64,000 bases of DNA from Chitinibacter sp046530675 (GTDB lineage: Bacteria; Pseudomonadota; Gammaproteobacteria; Burkholderiales; Chitinibacteraceae). Position numbers and translations under genes: made by a program. The stretch lies in NCBI RefSeq assembly GCF_046530675.1, contig NZ_CP172558.1:2046001-2110000 (forward strand), written 5' to 3'. This document shows, one piece after another, positions 25,624 through 34,075 of this stretch. The notes beneath the pieces are model-generated. The model ran no database searches. It was given only the letters and a program-made list of their open reading frames with translations, and had not been told where the DNA came from. Numbering within the stretch: position 1 is the first letter of the stretch; each line of letters starts with the position of its first letter.

Positions 25624-28600
25624 GGTGTCAGTCCCAAAGTTTCACCCAATGAAGTCAGGTGCTCTTGTGCGGCATTAAAATCGAAGGATTCAAGCAGGTG
25701 CCATAGCGGCGCGACCTGTTCTGCTGGCAAGTATTTGCGTAAATCCTTGATCAAAGGCTCGACCGTATCCGGGTTAAGTTGAGCCAGCTCGTGTTGTAAC
25801 TGATTCATTAATCGGCGAACCTGTTCGGCATCATAGCAAGCGAGTTGCTCTTCATTTTGCTCGCGTAAAGCTTGCGATTCGATGGCCTTGAGAGCCTGGT
25901 GCATTGCCTGCTCCAGCTCGGCCAGCGTTCGTGGATCGTATGCATCTTCGCCGGGTTCGGCCTGTGCCAATAAGGGTTTGATTTGTGCATCGAGCTGACA
26001 GACCAGATTAAAAAGGCGGGTCAGGTGCAAATTGCCAGACATGCCTTTGAGCGCGTGCAGCAGTTTGTAAGCCCCCATATAATCGGGCGGGCTTTGTGTT
26101 AGAGCTGATTGCAGCGTTGATATCGTATTTGCTTGCTGGCGAGCGAATAATTGCAGCGCATCTTCATAGACTTGCGGATCTTGCCAGACTGCGAGTGCTT
26201 TGCTCAGGTTGGCGATGTCGGCCAGTTCGACAAATTCTTTTTCTGCCGACGCACTGATCGGCAGCATGACTTCTGCATGCTCATCGCGAGAGGTGCCCAG
26301 ATTCGCCGGCGCAATCTCTTCCATGGTACGAAACAGCACGTTGAAATCAATCGGTTTGCCTTCGACCCGATCCATTCCTGCTTCAAGGCAACGCAGATGA
26401 TCTTCGCGCAGCACGCTGGCGGTGAGTGCGATGATGGGAATCGGCGACTTGCCATTGAGCATTTCAAAAGAACGAATTCGGCGAGTGGCTTCGAGCCCAT
26501 CCATTTCCGGCATCATGACATCCATCAGGACAATCTCATAGCCACCACGCATCACGGCCTGCAAGGCTTCACGCCCATTTTTCACCCAGTCAACCCGGTG
26601 ACCTTGCTGTGAAATTCGCAATAGTGCCAGTGAAGCGTTGGTTTCCAGATCTTCTGCAACCAGCACATTAAAGAGACGAGGTGAAATGTAAGCCTCGTTG
26701 ACCGAAATATCATCTTCATTAAAGCAGCGTAGTTGTAAATCGACTGCTGGCAGTCTGGCTGTGAAATGAAAAGTTGATCCTTCTTTCCAGTTACTTTCAG
26801 CCCAGATACTGCCCTGCATTTGCTCGACAATCTGCTTGCTGATTGTGGTTCCCAGACCCGTCCCGCCAAAGTTTCTCGTCGTGCTGGCATCGGCTTGCGA
26901 AAAAGCATCAAATACTTTGGCCAACTGTTTTTCAGTCATGCCAATGCCGGTGTCGCTGATTGAAAATTGCAAGCAATCTTGTTGATCCGTCATTTTGATT
27001 TGCAAGCGAATTTCGCCGTTATCGGTAAATTTGATCGCATTACCCAGCAGATTCAGCAGAACTTGTCGTAGTCGTGTCGGGTCGCCCAATACTTTGGTCG
27101 GGATATTGCCGGCCATCTGACAGTGATATTGCAGGCCTTTTTCGTTCAACTGGTGTTCTATCGTGAGCTGAAGATCGCGCAATACATTTGGTAAATGAAA
27201 CGGGATTTCTTCCAGCGTAAATTTGCCACTGTCCAGCTTTGAAATATCCAGTACATCGTTAATGATGCCCAGTAACGAGCGTGAGGCACGCAGAATGGTT
27301 TTGACGTGAGCACGTGTCGCTTCACTCAATGTTTCATCCTGCAGCACAACGTCGGCAAATCCGATAATGGCATTCATCGGTGTGCGAATTTCATGGCTCA
27401 TATTGGCCAGAAATGCCGATTTGGTCTTGGCGCCCGCTTCGGCATCTTCTTTGGCCTGCTGAAGTTCGGCCGTCGCGCTGGCCACCATCTCAGCCAGCCT
27501 ATCCCGGTGCTGCATCAGTTCGGCTTCGGCATTTTTTCGCTCGGTGATGTCGACAATAATGCCGACAAACATCGGCTCACCACCGACCTCCATGCGCCCG
27601 ACTGAAAGATGCATAGGAAAAGTAGAACCATCTTTCTTGCGCCCGACCACTTCGCGGCCTTTACCAATCACATGCGGATTGCCTTCGTGCAAATAGCGCG
27701 ACAGATAGCCATCATGTTCGCCGCGATACGGTTCGGGCATGATCAGTTTGACGTTCTGCCCCAATACTTCCTCGCGTGCATAGCCGAACAGGGTTTCGGC
27801 GGCCGGGTTGAGTGAACAGACCTGGCCCACGGCATCGATGGTGATGATCGGGTTGATGACCGTCGCCAGAATCGCTCGGGTGGTTTCCAGGCTATTGGCC
27901 AGCTCGGCTTCTGCAGCCTTGCGTTCGGAGATATCGACGATAATGCCGACAAACATTGATTCGCCGCTGACGTCCATTTGCCCCACCGACAAATGCATAG
28001 GAAAAGTCGAGCCGTCTTTTTTGCGACCGACAACTTCGCGTCCTTTGCCAATCACATGCGGTTGGCCTTCGCGCAAATAACGCGACAAATAACCATCGTG
28101 TTCGGCGTGATAAGGCTGCGGCATCAGAATCTTGACGTTTTGTCCCAGCACCTCATTGCTGGCATAAGCAAACAATTGCTCGGCCGCCGGATTGAATGAA
28201 CAGACTATCCCTTTGGCATTGATCGTAATAATTGGATTAATCGCCGTTGCCAGAATGGCCCGCATCGTTTCTTGGCTTTGCAGCAGATCGGATTCGATGC
28301 TTTTTTGTTCGGACAACTCAACGATGGAGCCGACAAAAACACGCTCACCACCCAGACGAACTTCGTTGACGGCCAGCCAGATGGGAAAACTATGCCCATC
28401 GCGATGCTGCCCCATGACTTCGCGCCCCTGACCAATAATGCGCGGAGCACCTTCTTGCCGGTATCGCCCCAGATACTGGTCATGCTCGCTTTGATAGGGG
28501 GCGGGCATCAGCATGGACACATTACGACTCAAAACGTCGGCTTGCGCGTAGCCAAAAATGCGCTCGGACACGGCATCAAACGAACAAATCAGCCCGTGCT

Positions 28601-28655
28601 CATCAATCGTGATGGTACCTACGGCACTAATGCTGGAGCGCGGGGTGGTCTTCAT
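25620..28655 (-). CDS. Hybrid sensor kinase: three PAS domains, HisKA, HATPase, REC, HPt
   Basis: 1011 residues, no membrane segments. Three PAS/PAC domains occupy about 10-120, 130-250 and 255-375; the second and third share an identical 26-residue stretch (HVIGKGREVVGRKKDGSTFP and following). The kinase core has His421 in NMSHEIRTPM, the N box LLGNAIKF (536-543), DTGIG (568-572) and GGTGLG (597-602). A receiver has Asp712 in VLMDVMMPEMDG, and a C-terminal HPt domain has His867 in KLLHALKG. It is a cytoplasmic phosphorelay kinase whose PAS domains resemble FixL-type PAS, probably sensing redox or a small molecule. It is operonic with the HD-GYP protein. Confidence 0.92.
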   Translation of the reverse strand: MKTTPRSSISAVGTITIDEHGLICSFDAVSERIFGYAQADVLSRNVSMLMPAPYQSEHDQYLGRYRQEGAPRIIGQGREVMGQHRDGHSFPIWLAVNEVRLGGERVFVGSIVELSEQKSIESDLLQSQETMRAILATAINPIITINAKGIVCSFNPAAEQLFAYASNEVLGQNVKILMPQPYHAEHDGYLSRYLREGQPHVIGKGREVVGRKKDGSTFPMHLSVGQMDVSGESMFVGIIVDISERKAAEAELANSLETTRAILATVINPIITIDAVGQVCSLNPAAETLFGYAREEVLGQNVKLIMPEPYRGEHDGYLSRYLHEGNPHVIGKGREVVGRKKDGSTFPMHLSVGRMEVGGEPMFVGIIVDITERKNAEAELMQHRDRLAEMVASATAELQQAKEDAEAGAKTKSAFLANMSHEIRTPMNAIIGFADVVLQDETLSEATRAHVKTILRASRSLLGIINDVLDISKLDSGKFTLEEIPFHLPNVLRDLQLTIEHQLNEKGLQYHCQMAGNIPTKVLGDPTRLRQVLLNLLGNAIKFTDNGEIRLQIKMTDQQDCLQFSISDTGIGMTEKQLAKVFDAFSQADASTTRNFGGTGLGTTISKQIVEQMQGSIWAESNWKEGSTFHFTARLPAVDLQLRCFNEDDISVNEAYISPRLFNVLVAEDLETNASLALLRISQQGHRVDWVKNGREALQAVMRGGYEIVLMDVMMPEMDGLEATRRIRSFEMLNGKSPIPIIALTASVLREDHLRCLEAGMDRVEGKPIDFNVLFRTMEEIAPANLGTSRDEHAEVMLPISASAEKEFVELADIANLSKALAVWQDPQVYEDALQLFARQQANTISTLQSALTQSPPDYMGAYKLLHALKGMSGNLHLTRLFNLVCQLDAQIKPLLAQAEPGEDAYDPRTLAELEQAMHQALKAIESQALREQNEEQLACYDAEQVRRLMNQLQHELAQLNPDTVEPLIKDLRKYLPAEQVAPLWHLLESFDFNAAQEHLTSLGETLGLTP

Positions 28656-28777
28656 TGCATTTCCTTGCTGAAGATAAACGTGCAGTAGATGTCATCTCAG
28701 ACAATTTTTGACTGCTTTTCAAGTCAGCAAGGTGTAGCGGATGGTGTGGTCGGTTATTTTGGCCTCTCAAAATACAA

Positions 28778-28919
28778 TCTGATTAGGTAGTCACTTCAGC
28801 AACCCTCATTTCGTTATTCCGGCGAAAGCCGGAATCCAGCGGCGATGCTTGTTTGAACTGCGCTCTGGGTACCGGCTTTCGCCGGTACGACGATTTGCTG
28901 AGATAGCTACCTAATCAGA
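28778..28919. mobile_element. 142-bp MITE-like element with 8-bp flanking direct repeats
   Basis: The ends begin TCTGATTAGGTAG and close with the reverse complement; the inverted match runs for 25 bases with about five mismatches. The sequence AAATACAA directly precedes the left end and directly follows the right end, as a target-site duplication would. Inside are two palindromes, TTCCGGCGAAAGCCGGAA and GTACCGGCTTTCGCCGGTAC, of the kind common as dispersed repeats in Proteobacteria. It lies in the 326-bp spacer upstream of the hybrid kinase; nothing else is seen there except the pirin terminator. Confidence 0.68.
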
Positions 28920-28927
28920 AAATACAA

Positions 28928-28960
28928 AACAGGCTGCAAGCAGATGCTATGCAGCCTGTT
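28928..28960 (-). terminator. Terminator of the pirin gene
   Basis: 11-bp perfect stem AACAGGCTGCA / TGCAGCCTGTT; on the minus strand it is followed by TTTTGTATTTT. Confidence 0.75.
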
Positions 28961-28981
28961 CGCTATCTGCAAAAGGCGGAT

Positions 28982-29680
28982 TTAAAACAAATCAAACACC
29001 AGCACTTCAGCGCCAACGCCATTTTTGAGCGTCAACGTAGTCTCCTGCGTCAACATCGCCGCATCACCCGCTTTCAGTGCAATGCCGTTGACTTCAATTG
29101 CGCCGCGCGCGATGTGGACGTACTGTTTGCGCCCGATTTGCAAAGGCTGCGCCAGTGCTTCGTCGCCGTCAAACAACCCTGCGTACAGCCGCACATCCTG
29201 ATGAATCAGCACCGAGCCGTTTTCTGAATCAGGGCTGGCGACCAGGCGCAGCTGGCCGCGTTTGTCTGCATCCGAGAAAATTTTCTCTTCATACGATGGC
29301 GCAATGCCTTTTTGCCCCGGAATAATCCAGATTTGCAGCAAATGCGTTTCTTCGTCGCTGTTCGGATTGAATTCACTGTGTCGCACGCCAGTCCCGGCGC
29401 TCATGCGCTGCACATTGCCGGGACGAATGATCGAGCCGTTGCCCATACTGTCTTTATGTTCGATCGCACCCGAGAGCACATAGGTAATGATTTCCATGTC
29501 CTGATGCGGGTGCATGCCAAAGCCCATGCCGGGCGCGATGCGGTCGTCGTTAATCACGCGCAGCGCGCCAAAGTGCATATGCGCCGGGTCGTAATATTCG
29601 GCAAACGAGAAGCTGAAGTTCGAATCGAGCCAGCCGTGGTTGGCGTGGCCGCGTTCTTCGGATTTGCGTAGCGTAATCAT
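28982..29680 (-). CDS. Pirin family protein (YhaK-like)
   Basis: 232 residues from ATG 29680, with AAGGAG eight bases upstream. A cupin fold is indicated by GFGMHPHQDMEIITYVLSG (metal-binding His residues) and by GTGVRHSEFNPNSDEETHLLQIW. This two-cupin family includes quercetinase-like YhhW and YhaK of E. coli; a redox-sensing or dioxygenase role is possible. It is divergent from a LysR-type regulator gene, as yhaK is from yhaJ in E. coli. Confidence 0.88.
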   Translation of the reverse strand: MITLRKSEERGHANHGWLDSNFSFSFAEYYDPAHMHFGALRVINDDRIAPGMGFGMHPHQDMEIITYVLSGAIEHKDSMGNGSIIRPGNVQRMSAGTGVRHSEFNPNSDEETHLLQIWIIPGQKGIAPSYEEKIFSDADKRGQLRLVASPDSENGSVLIHQDVRLYAGLFDGDEALAQPLQIGRKQYVHIARGAIEVNGIALKAGDAAMLTQETTLTLKNGVGAEVLVFDLF

Positions 29681-29741
29681 GCTGAACTCCTTCAATTCTG
29701 TTGAATGCTGTATGCCATAATAAGCCTGAGCTATCGGAGGT

Positions 29742-29776
29742 GATAGCAAAAATATCTGCGTGAATCATTCAAAAAA
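29742..29776. promoter_or_regulatory. Predicted LysR operator/promoter element, pirin side
   Basis: GATAGCAAAAATATC is an imperfect dyad (GATA, seven bases, TATC) of the LysR T-N11-A type, 61 bases upstream of the pirin start. Twelve bases after its first 13 nucleotides comes ATTCAAAAAA. The same two blocks with identical spacing occur upstream of the cytochrome b561 gene at 33227-33261. Confidence 0.6.
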
Positions 29777-29790
29777 TCGGAATAAAAATC

Positions 29791-30696
29791 ATGCTGCGAC
29801 TGAGTCTGGAAGCCCTCGAAATTCTTGATGCGATTGCGCGTCGTGGCAGCTTTGCTGCTGCCGCTGACGAAGTGCATCGCGTCCCCTCGGCGGTCACGTA
29901 TATGGTGCGCAAGCTCGAAGATGATATGGGCGTGCCGATTTTTGACCGCAGCGGCCACCGCGCGCAGCTGACGGCGGCGGGACTGGAATTGCTCAATGAA
30001 GGGCGGCATTTGCTGCGCGCGGCCAACGAGCTCGAATGCCGCATCAAACGCGTCGCGACCGGCTGGGAGACCGAGCTGACGCTGGCCGTTGATACCATTA
30101 TCCCGCTCGATTTGCTGTTTCCTATGCTCAAACAATTTGACGAACTCGGTTCGGGAACGCGGATCCGTTTTCTGCACGAAGCGCTGGGGGGGACTTGGGA
30201 GGCGCTGCTTGAGCGCCGCGCCGATATTCTGGTCGGCGCGATTGCGCAGGGGCCAACGGGCGGTGGTTATTCAATGCACACGATTGGCGACTTTCGCAGT
30301 GTATTTGTCGTCGCGCCGACTCATCCGCTGGCGAGCATGCCCGAGCCTTTGGCGACGCAAACCATCATGCAGCATCGCGGTATTGTGATCCCTGATAGCG
30401 CGCGGCAAATGCCGACGTATTCGTACAATATTCTGTCAGGGCAAGACGTGTTGCGTGTTCCCGATATGGCGAAAAAAGCCGCCGCGCATGCTGCCGGTCT
30501 GGGCTGTGGCTATTTGCCGCTGGCGTGGGCCAGACCGTATCTGGAACGCGGCGAACTGGTCATCAAAACAGTCTCCGAGGTCAACCCGCAAGCACGACTT
30601 TGCCACGCCTGGCACAGCCAGGGCGCAGGTCATGCGATGAAGTGGTGGGTGGAAACTTTAACGAGTTCGATGGTGATTCAGGAATGGCTGGCTTGA
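29791..30696 (+). CDS. LysR-family transcriptional regulator (YhaJ-like)
   Basis: 301 residues. The N-terminal winged helix-turn-helix reads LEILDAIARRGSFAAAADEVHRVPSAVTYMVRKLEDDMGVPIFDR, and the remaining 210 residues form the effector-binding domain (TLAVDTIIPLDLLFPMLKQF onwards). It is transcribed away from pirin, a genomic pair known from E. coli yhaJ-yhaK. It probably binds the shared element in the intergenic region and also the matching one before the cytochrome b561-YceI operon. Confidence 0.9.
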   Translation: MLRLSLEALEILDAIARRGSFAAAADEVHRVPSAVTYMVRKLEDDMGVPIFDRSGHRAQLTAAGLELLNEGRHLLRAANELECRIKRVATGWETELTLAVDTIIPLDLLFPMLKQFDELGSGTRIRFLHEALGGTWEALLERRADILVGAIAQGPTGGGYSMHTIGDFRSVFVVAPTHPLASMPEPLATQTIMQHRGIVIPDSARQMPTYSYNILSGQDVLRVPDMAKKAAAHAAGLGCGYLPLAWARPYLERGELVIKTVSEVNPQARLCHAWHSQGAGHAMKWWVETLTSSMVIQEWLA

Positions 30697-30698
30697 TA

Positions 30699-30747
30699 GG
30701 GTATTGCCCTGAAAGGTAGATTCAAATTTATTTGCAGGGCAATACCT
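30699..30747. repeat. GGGTAT inverted-repeat element, copy 4
   Basis: Perfect 12-bp arms GGTATTGCCCTG (30700-30711) and CAGGGCAATACC (30735-30746), two bases after the LysR stop codon and 11 bases from the convergent yqhA stop. It may serve as a bidirectional 3' structure. Confidence 0.75.
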
Positions 30748-30757
30748 GGTTGGTGTA

Positions 30758-31294
30758 TTAATGCTGCGGTGCTGAAACCGAATGCAGCAATTTATCGGTA
30801 TACGCCAAGGCAGCAGCGGAAATCAGGAAGGCGAGATGGATAATGACTTGCCATTTCATTGTAACTTCGTTCATTTGCGCGGCGTTAATAAACGTTTGCA
30901 AGAGGTGAATCGACGAGATGCTGATAATTGCCATCGAGAGCTTTACTTTCAGTACCGTCGCGTTGACATGATTGAGCCATTCGGGCTGATCGGGGTGGAG
31001 ATCAATGCGCAGGCGCGAGACAAAGGTTTCGTAGCCACCTACAGTCACCATTAACAGTAGATTGGCAATCATCACCACATCGATCAATCCCAGCACCGCC
31101 AGCATGATTTCGGTTTCGGTCAGAATGGTGAGGCGGCTCATCATATGGTAAAGCGCGGCCAGAAATTTATAGGCGTAAACGCCCTGAACAATAATCAGCC
31201 CCAGATAAATCGGCAATTGCAGCCAACGGCTGGCGAAAATCACTTGCCCCAAGACGGACGTGGGGTCCTGACGGGTGGTGCGTTGCGGTTCCAT
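30758..31294 (-). CDS. YqhA family (TIGR00645) inner-membrane protein
   Basis: 178 residues. Three or four hydrophobic helices are visible: LPIYLGLIIVQGVYAYKFLAAL, IMLAVLGLIDVVMIANLLLMV and a C-terminal IIHLAFLISAAALAY. The segments VGGYETFVSRLRID and LKVKLSMAIISISSIHLLQTFI are diagnostic of the UPF0114/YqhA family. Function is unknown. It is convergent with the LysR gene. Confidence 0.87.
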   Translation of the reverse strand: MEPQRTTRQDPTSVLGQVIFASRWLQLPIYLGLIIVQGVYAYKFLAALYHMMSRLTILTETEIMLAVLGLIDVVMIANLLLMVTVGGYETFVSRLRIDLHPDQPEWLNHVNATVLKVKLSMAIISISSIHLLQTFINAAQMNEVTMKWQVIIHLAFLISAAALAYTDKLLHSVSAPQH

Positions 31295-31372
31295 CTTTCA
31301 ATCCCTTGGTAGTACAGCTTCGTTATGAGGGCGATATTGTCGCGATTGCAGGCGCGAATCGCAAGCGCAAAA

Positions 31373-31404
31373 AAGCCCTTTACGACGGTCATCGTAAAGG
31401 GCTT
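31373..31404 (-). terminator. Terminator upstream-facing hairpin of the YceI operon
   Basis: 13-bp stem AAGCCCTTTACGA / TCGTAAAGGGCTT followed by a T run on the minus strand, just after the YceI stop codon. Confidence 0.85.
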
Positions 31405-31416
31405 GGGTTAGGCCGA

Positions 31417-31983
31417 TTATTTGCTGGCAGCTTCAACCTGGATGCGCAAAGTCACTTCGTCGCTGACCGCAGGTACATAAGCACTCATGCCAAACTCGCT
31501 GCGTTTGATCGTCGCCACTGCGTCGGCACCGCAAGCTGGTTTTTTGCTCATCGGGTGCGGCGCACATTTGAAGCTGGTGACTTGCAAAGTCAACGGTTTG
31601 GTCACGCCGAGCAGAGTGAAATCACCGCTGACGCTGCTCAGTTTGTCACCGTCAAATTTGAAATTCGTCCCCTTGAAAGTCATGCTTGGGAATTTTTCAA
31701 CATTGAAAAAATCTTCGCTTTTCAAGTGTTTATCACGTGCGTCCCAACCGGTATCGAGGCTGGCCGTGTCGATGCTGATGTCGGCGCTACCGGTTTTTTT
31801 CTCCAAATCAACGGTAATGGTACCGCTGGTTTTGTCGAATGCACCGCGCTGCGTTGAGTAACCCAGGTGGTTAATTTCAAAAGTGGCAAAAGTGTGTGAT
31901 GGATCAACGCTATATGCAACGGGTGCTGCAGTCGCAGTCAAGGTTGCAGCAGACAAGATAGAGGCCAGAATCAGTTGTTTCAT
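31417..31983 (-). CDS. YceI family periplasmic protein (distal copy)
   Basis: 188 residues with a signal peptide ending LTATAAP. The mature start VAYSVDPSHTFATFEINHLGYSTQRGAF is the classic YceI lipocalin-like opening, which binds isoprenoid-type lipids in characterised relatives. The GDFTLLGVTKPLTLQV segment is also typical. A disulphide is possible between Cys in SFKCAPHP and KKPACGAD. It is the last gene of a cytochrome b561-YceI-YceI operon. Confidence 0.92.
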   Translation of the reverse strand: MKQLILASILSAATLTATAAPVAYSVDPSHTFATFEINHLGYSTQRGAFDKTSGTITVDLEKKTGSADISIDTASLDTGWDARDKHLKSEDFFNVEKFPSMTFKGTNFKFDGDKLSSVSGDFTLLGVTKPLTLQVTSFKCAPHPMSKKPACGADAVATIKRSEFGMSAYVPAVSDEVTLRIQVEAASK

Positions 31984-32020
31984 GGGTAAATACTCCTAGT
32001 GGGTATAAGGTTAAATGCTT

Positions 32021-32578
32021 TTATTGTCCTGCTTTTCCGGTTAATACCAGCTTGTATTTCACGGTCACTTCGTCGGCAACGGTGCCAGTATCTGCCCAGG
32101 CGCCGTCACCTAATTTGTAATTCAAACGCAGCAAAGGAACCGCGCCTTCGAGCACTAATTCAGCGCCTTGTTGTTTGGCGCTCATCTGGCCGATAACGTC
32201 GCGGCTAATGCCTTTGATCGTCAATTTGCCGCGAGTTTCAAATTTACCGCCGCCCAAGGCTTTGACACTGCTGACGGTAAACGTGCCTTTCGGATTGCTT
32301 GCGACGTCAAACCATGCTTTTTTCTTCGCTTCAGCGTTGCCGTCCGGGCCGCCAACGTCGATGCTCGCCAGATCAACGATAATTTGCGCTTTGGCGGTTT
32401 CGGGCTTGGCCGGGTCAAAATCAATCGCAGCGGTGTAATTTTTAAAATAACCGTCGGCTGGCGTATTCATTTGGCTAAACGTAAAACCCAGGCGGCTTTT
32501 TTGCGGCACCAGTGTTTGTGCAGCTTGGGCGGTGACAGTGGTGAGCAATAAAGAGGCCAGTAATAAGGGGCGTAACAT
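32021..32578 (-). CDS. YceI family periplasmic protein (proximal copy)
   Basis: 185 residues with signal peptide ending VTAQAAQ. It differs clearly from its neighbour (VPQKSRLGFTFSQMNTPADGYFKNYTAAIDF), so the pair is an old duplication or two separate acquisitions. The region GKLTIKGISRDV corresponds to the conserved YceI core. Proteins of this kind occur beside cytochrome b561 and are thought to carry a quinone-like or polyisoprenoid ligand. Confidence 0.88.
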   Translation of the reverse strand: MLRPLLLASLLLTTVTAQAAQTLVPQKSRLGFTFSQMNTPADGYFKNYTAAIDFDPAKPETAKAQIIVDLASIDVGGPDGNAEAKKKAWFDVASNPKGTFTVSSVKALGGGKFETRGKLTIKGISRDVIGQMSAKQQGAELVLEGAVPLLRLNYKLGDGAWADTGTVADEVTVKYKLVLTGKAGQ

Positions 32579-32601
32579 AGAGTTCTCCAGCGATTTTTGA
32601 A

Positions 32602-33162
32602 TTAACGTTTCAAGAAAGGAATCATCCGCGCAAGCGTCCCATCCTTGTCGATGACATAGTGTTTCAAAGCCCCCGCGATATGCAGGCCGACAATCGCCAG
32701 CAAGCCATAAGCGAGCACTTCGTGAATCTCTTTTAAGGTGTGTGCCAGATCTTCATTTTTGGCGACCAGATCAGGCAATTGCCAAACACCGTACAGCATG
32801 ACCGGATAGCCTTTGGCTGACGTCAACGCCCAGCCAATCAAGGGTAGCGCAAACATGAGTAAATACAGCAGGTGATGCACGCCCACCGCCATTTTGCGTT
32901 CGATCGGTTTTAAATTTGGATCGATGGCAGGTGTGCCGCGCACTAACTTACAGGCCAGACGAATCGCAAACAGCATTAACACGGTGATACCAGCCCATTT
33001 ATGCCAGGCAATCAATTGCAGCTTGAGCTTGAAGGTATCAGGTGCCAGCGGCGTATTATCAAAAGTCCAGACCAGAATAAACGCAGCCAGAATCAGTAAG
33101 GCGGTGAGCCAATGAACACTGATTTGCAGCGCGTTGTAATTGCTAGGTGACTTGGTTTTCAT
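32602..33162 (-). CDS. Cytochrome b561 (CybB family)
   Basis: 186 residues with four membrane helices. Candidate haem-ligand histidines are in QISVHWLTALL, AWHKWAGITVLM, GVHHLLYLLM and IVGLHIAGALKHYVIDKDGTLARM; that last string is highly conserved in the family. The protein is a di-haem quinol-linked electron carrier; E. coli CybB is a superoxide:ubiquinone oxidoreductase. First gene of the operon with the two YceI proteins. A LysR-type box lies 64 bases upstream. Confidence 0.9.
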   Translation of the reverse strand: MKTKSPSNYNALQISVHWLTALLILAAFILVWTFDNTPLAPDTFKLKLQLIAWHKWAGITVLMLFAIRLACKLVRGTPAIDPNLKPIERKMAVGVHHLLYLLMFALPLIGWALTSAKGYPVMLYGVWQLPDLVAKNEDLAHTLKEIHEVLAYGLLAIVGLHIAGALKHYVIDKDGTLARMIPFLKR

Positions 33163-33226
33163 GGCGAAGTTCCTTATTCAGTTATTCTGAATCTGAAGTG
33201 CATGTTAAATGGGCATCGTATGTATT

Positions 33227-33261
33227 GATAGCAAAAATACTTGTATTGACTATTCAAAAAA
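33227..33261. promoter_or_regulatory. Predicted LysR element upstream of the cytochrome b561 operon
   Basis: GATAGCAAAAATA (33227-33239) and ATTCAAAAAA (33252-33261) are separated by 12 bases, exactly as in the element at 29742-29776. It is 64 bases from the cybB-type start; the other copy is 61 bases from the pirin start, in the same orientation to the gene. Confidence 0.6.
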
Positions 33262-33269
33262 ATTGAACA

Positions 33270-33298
33270 TTGACATGGCAATATGACGTTTTTAAGAT
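33270..33298 (+). promoter_or_regulatory. Sigma-70 promoter for carbonic anhydrase
   Basis: Consensus -35 TTGACA (33270-33275), 17-base spacer and -10 TAAGAT (33293-33298). Start of transcription is expected near 33305, giving a leader of about 85 bases. Confidence 0.7.
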
Positions 33299-33389
33299 GC
33301 CTGGGTTCCGTTTGCATGCAAAGAAGCCCAACAGTTGCCGGCGGAAAACCAGTACAATTGCGCCAACAATCGAAGCTGCAGGAGGACAG

Positions 33390-34037
33390 ATGGAAGATAT
33401 TGAAAAGTTTATCGGTGGTTTTCGCCGCTTCCAGCATAAGTACTTTGGCGAGCACAGCTCTTTGTTTGAAGAGCTTAAACAAGGCCAAAACCCGAAAACT
33501 TTGCTGATCGGCTGTTCCGATTCGCGGGTTGATCCGGCTTTATTGATGGATTGTGATCCGGGTGATCTGTTTGTCGTCCGTAACGTCGCCAATCTGGTGC
33601 CTCCTTACGAAACAGATGGTGCGTTTCATGGTGTCTCATCGGCAATCGAATACGCCGTCGAGCATCTGGAAGTCAGCAAAATTATCGTACTTGGCCATTC
33701 GGCTTGCGGCGGAATCCGTGCGCTGATGCAAAATCCGGAATCGAAAACCGAAGCCAATTTTGTTGGCCGCTGGGTACGCATTGCCGAATCAGCACGCGAG
33801 CAAGTGCGTCGAGAGCTGGCGCATAAAGACGAAGAGCGGCAGATTCGCGCCTGTGAAATGGCCGCGATTATTGTGTCACTGGATAATCTGATGAGCTTTC
33901 CGTTTATTGCCGAGCGCGTCGAGGCTGGCAAGCTGAGCCTGATCGGCTGGTATTTCGATATTCAGCAGGGCGCTTTGTACGATTTTGACCAGGAAATCAA
34001 CCGATTCCGGTCTTTGGTGACGTCGATTTCGGCCTGA
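33390..34037 (+). CDS. can: Beta-class carbonic anhydrase
   Basis: 215 residues from ATG 33390, preceded by GGAGG at 33381-33385; the longer frame reads into the promoter. The zinc ligands are recognisable: Cys in LLIGCSDSRVDP (with the Asp-Arg dyad), and His and Cys in VLGHSACGGIRAL. The enzyme interconverts carbon dioxide and bicarbonate in the cytoplasm. It is divergent from the cytochrome b561 operon with a clear promoter between them. Confidence 0.92.
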   Translation: MEDIEKFIGGFRRFQHKYFGEHSSLFEELKQGQNPKTLLIGCSDSRVDPALLMDCDPGDLFVVRNVANLVPPYETDGAFHGVSSAIEYAVEHLEVSKIIVLGHSACGGIRALMQNPESKTEANFVGRWVRIAESAREQVRRELAHKDEERQIRACEMAAIIVSLDNLMSFPFIAERVEAGKLSLIGWYFDIQQGALYDFDQEINRFRSLVTSISA

Positions 34038-34075
34038 GTTTTTTTGTATTTTGTGAAGTTGAAAGTTGTTTTGAA

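Noticed and set aside
31990..32046. Possible further GGGTAT element before the YceI stop
   Set aside because: GGGTAT and AATACC are present, but the arms do not pair beyond six bases and the right half is coding sequence of the proximal YceI gene.
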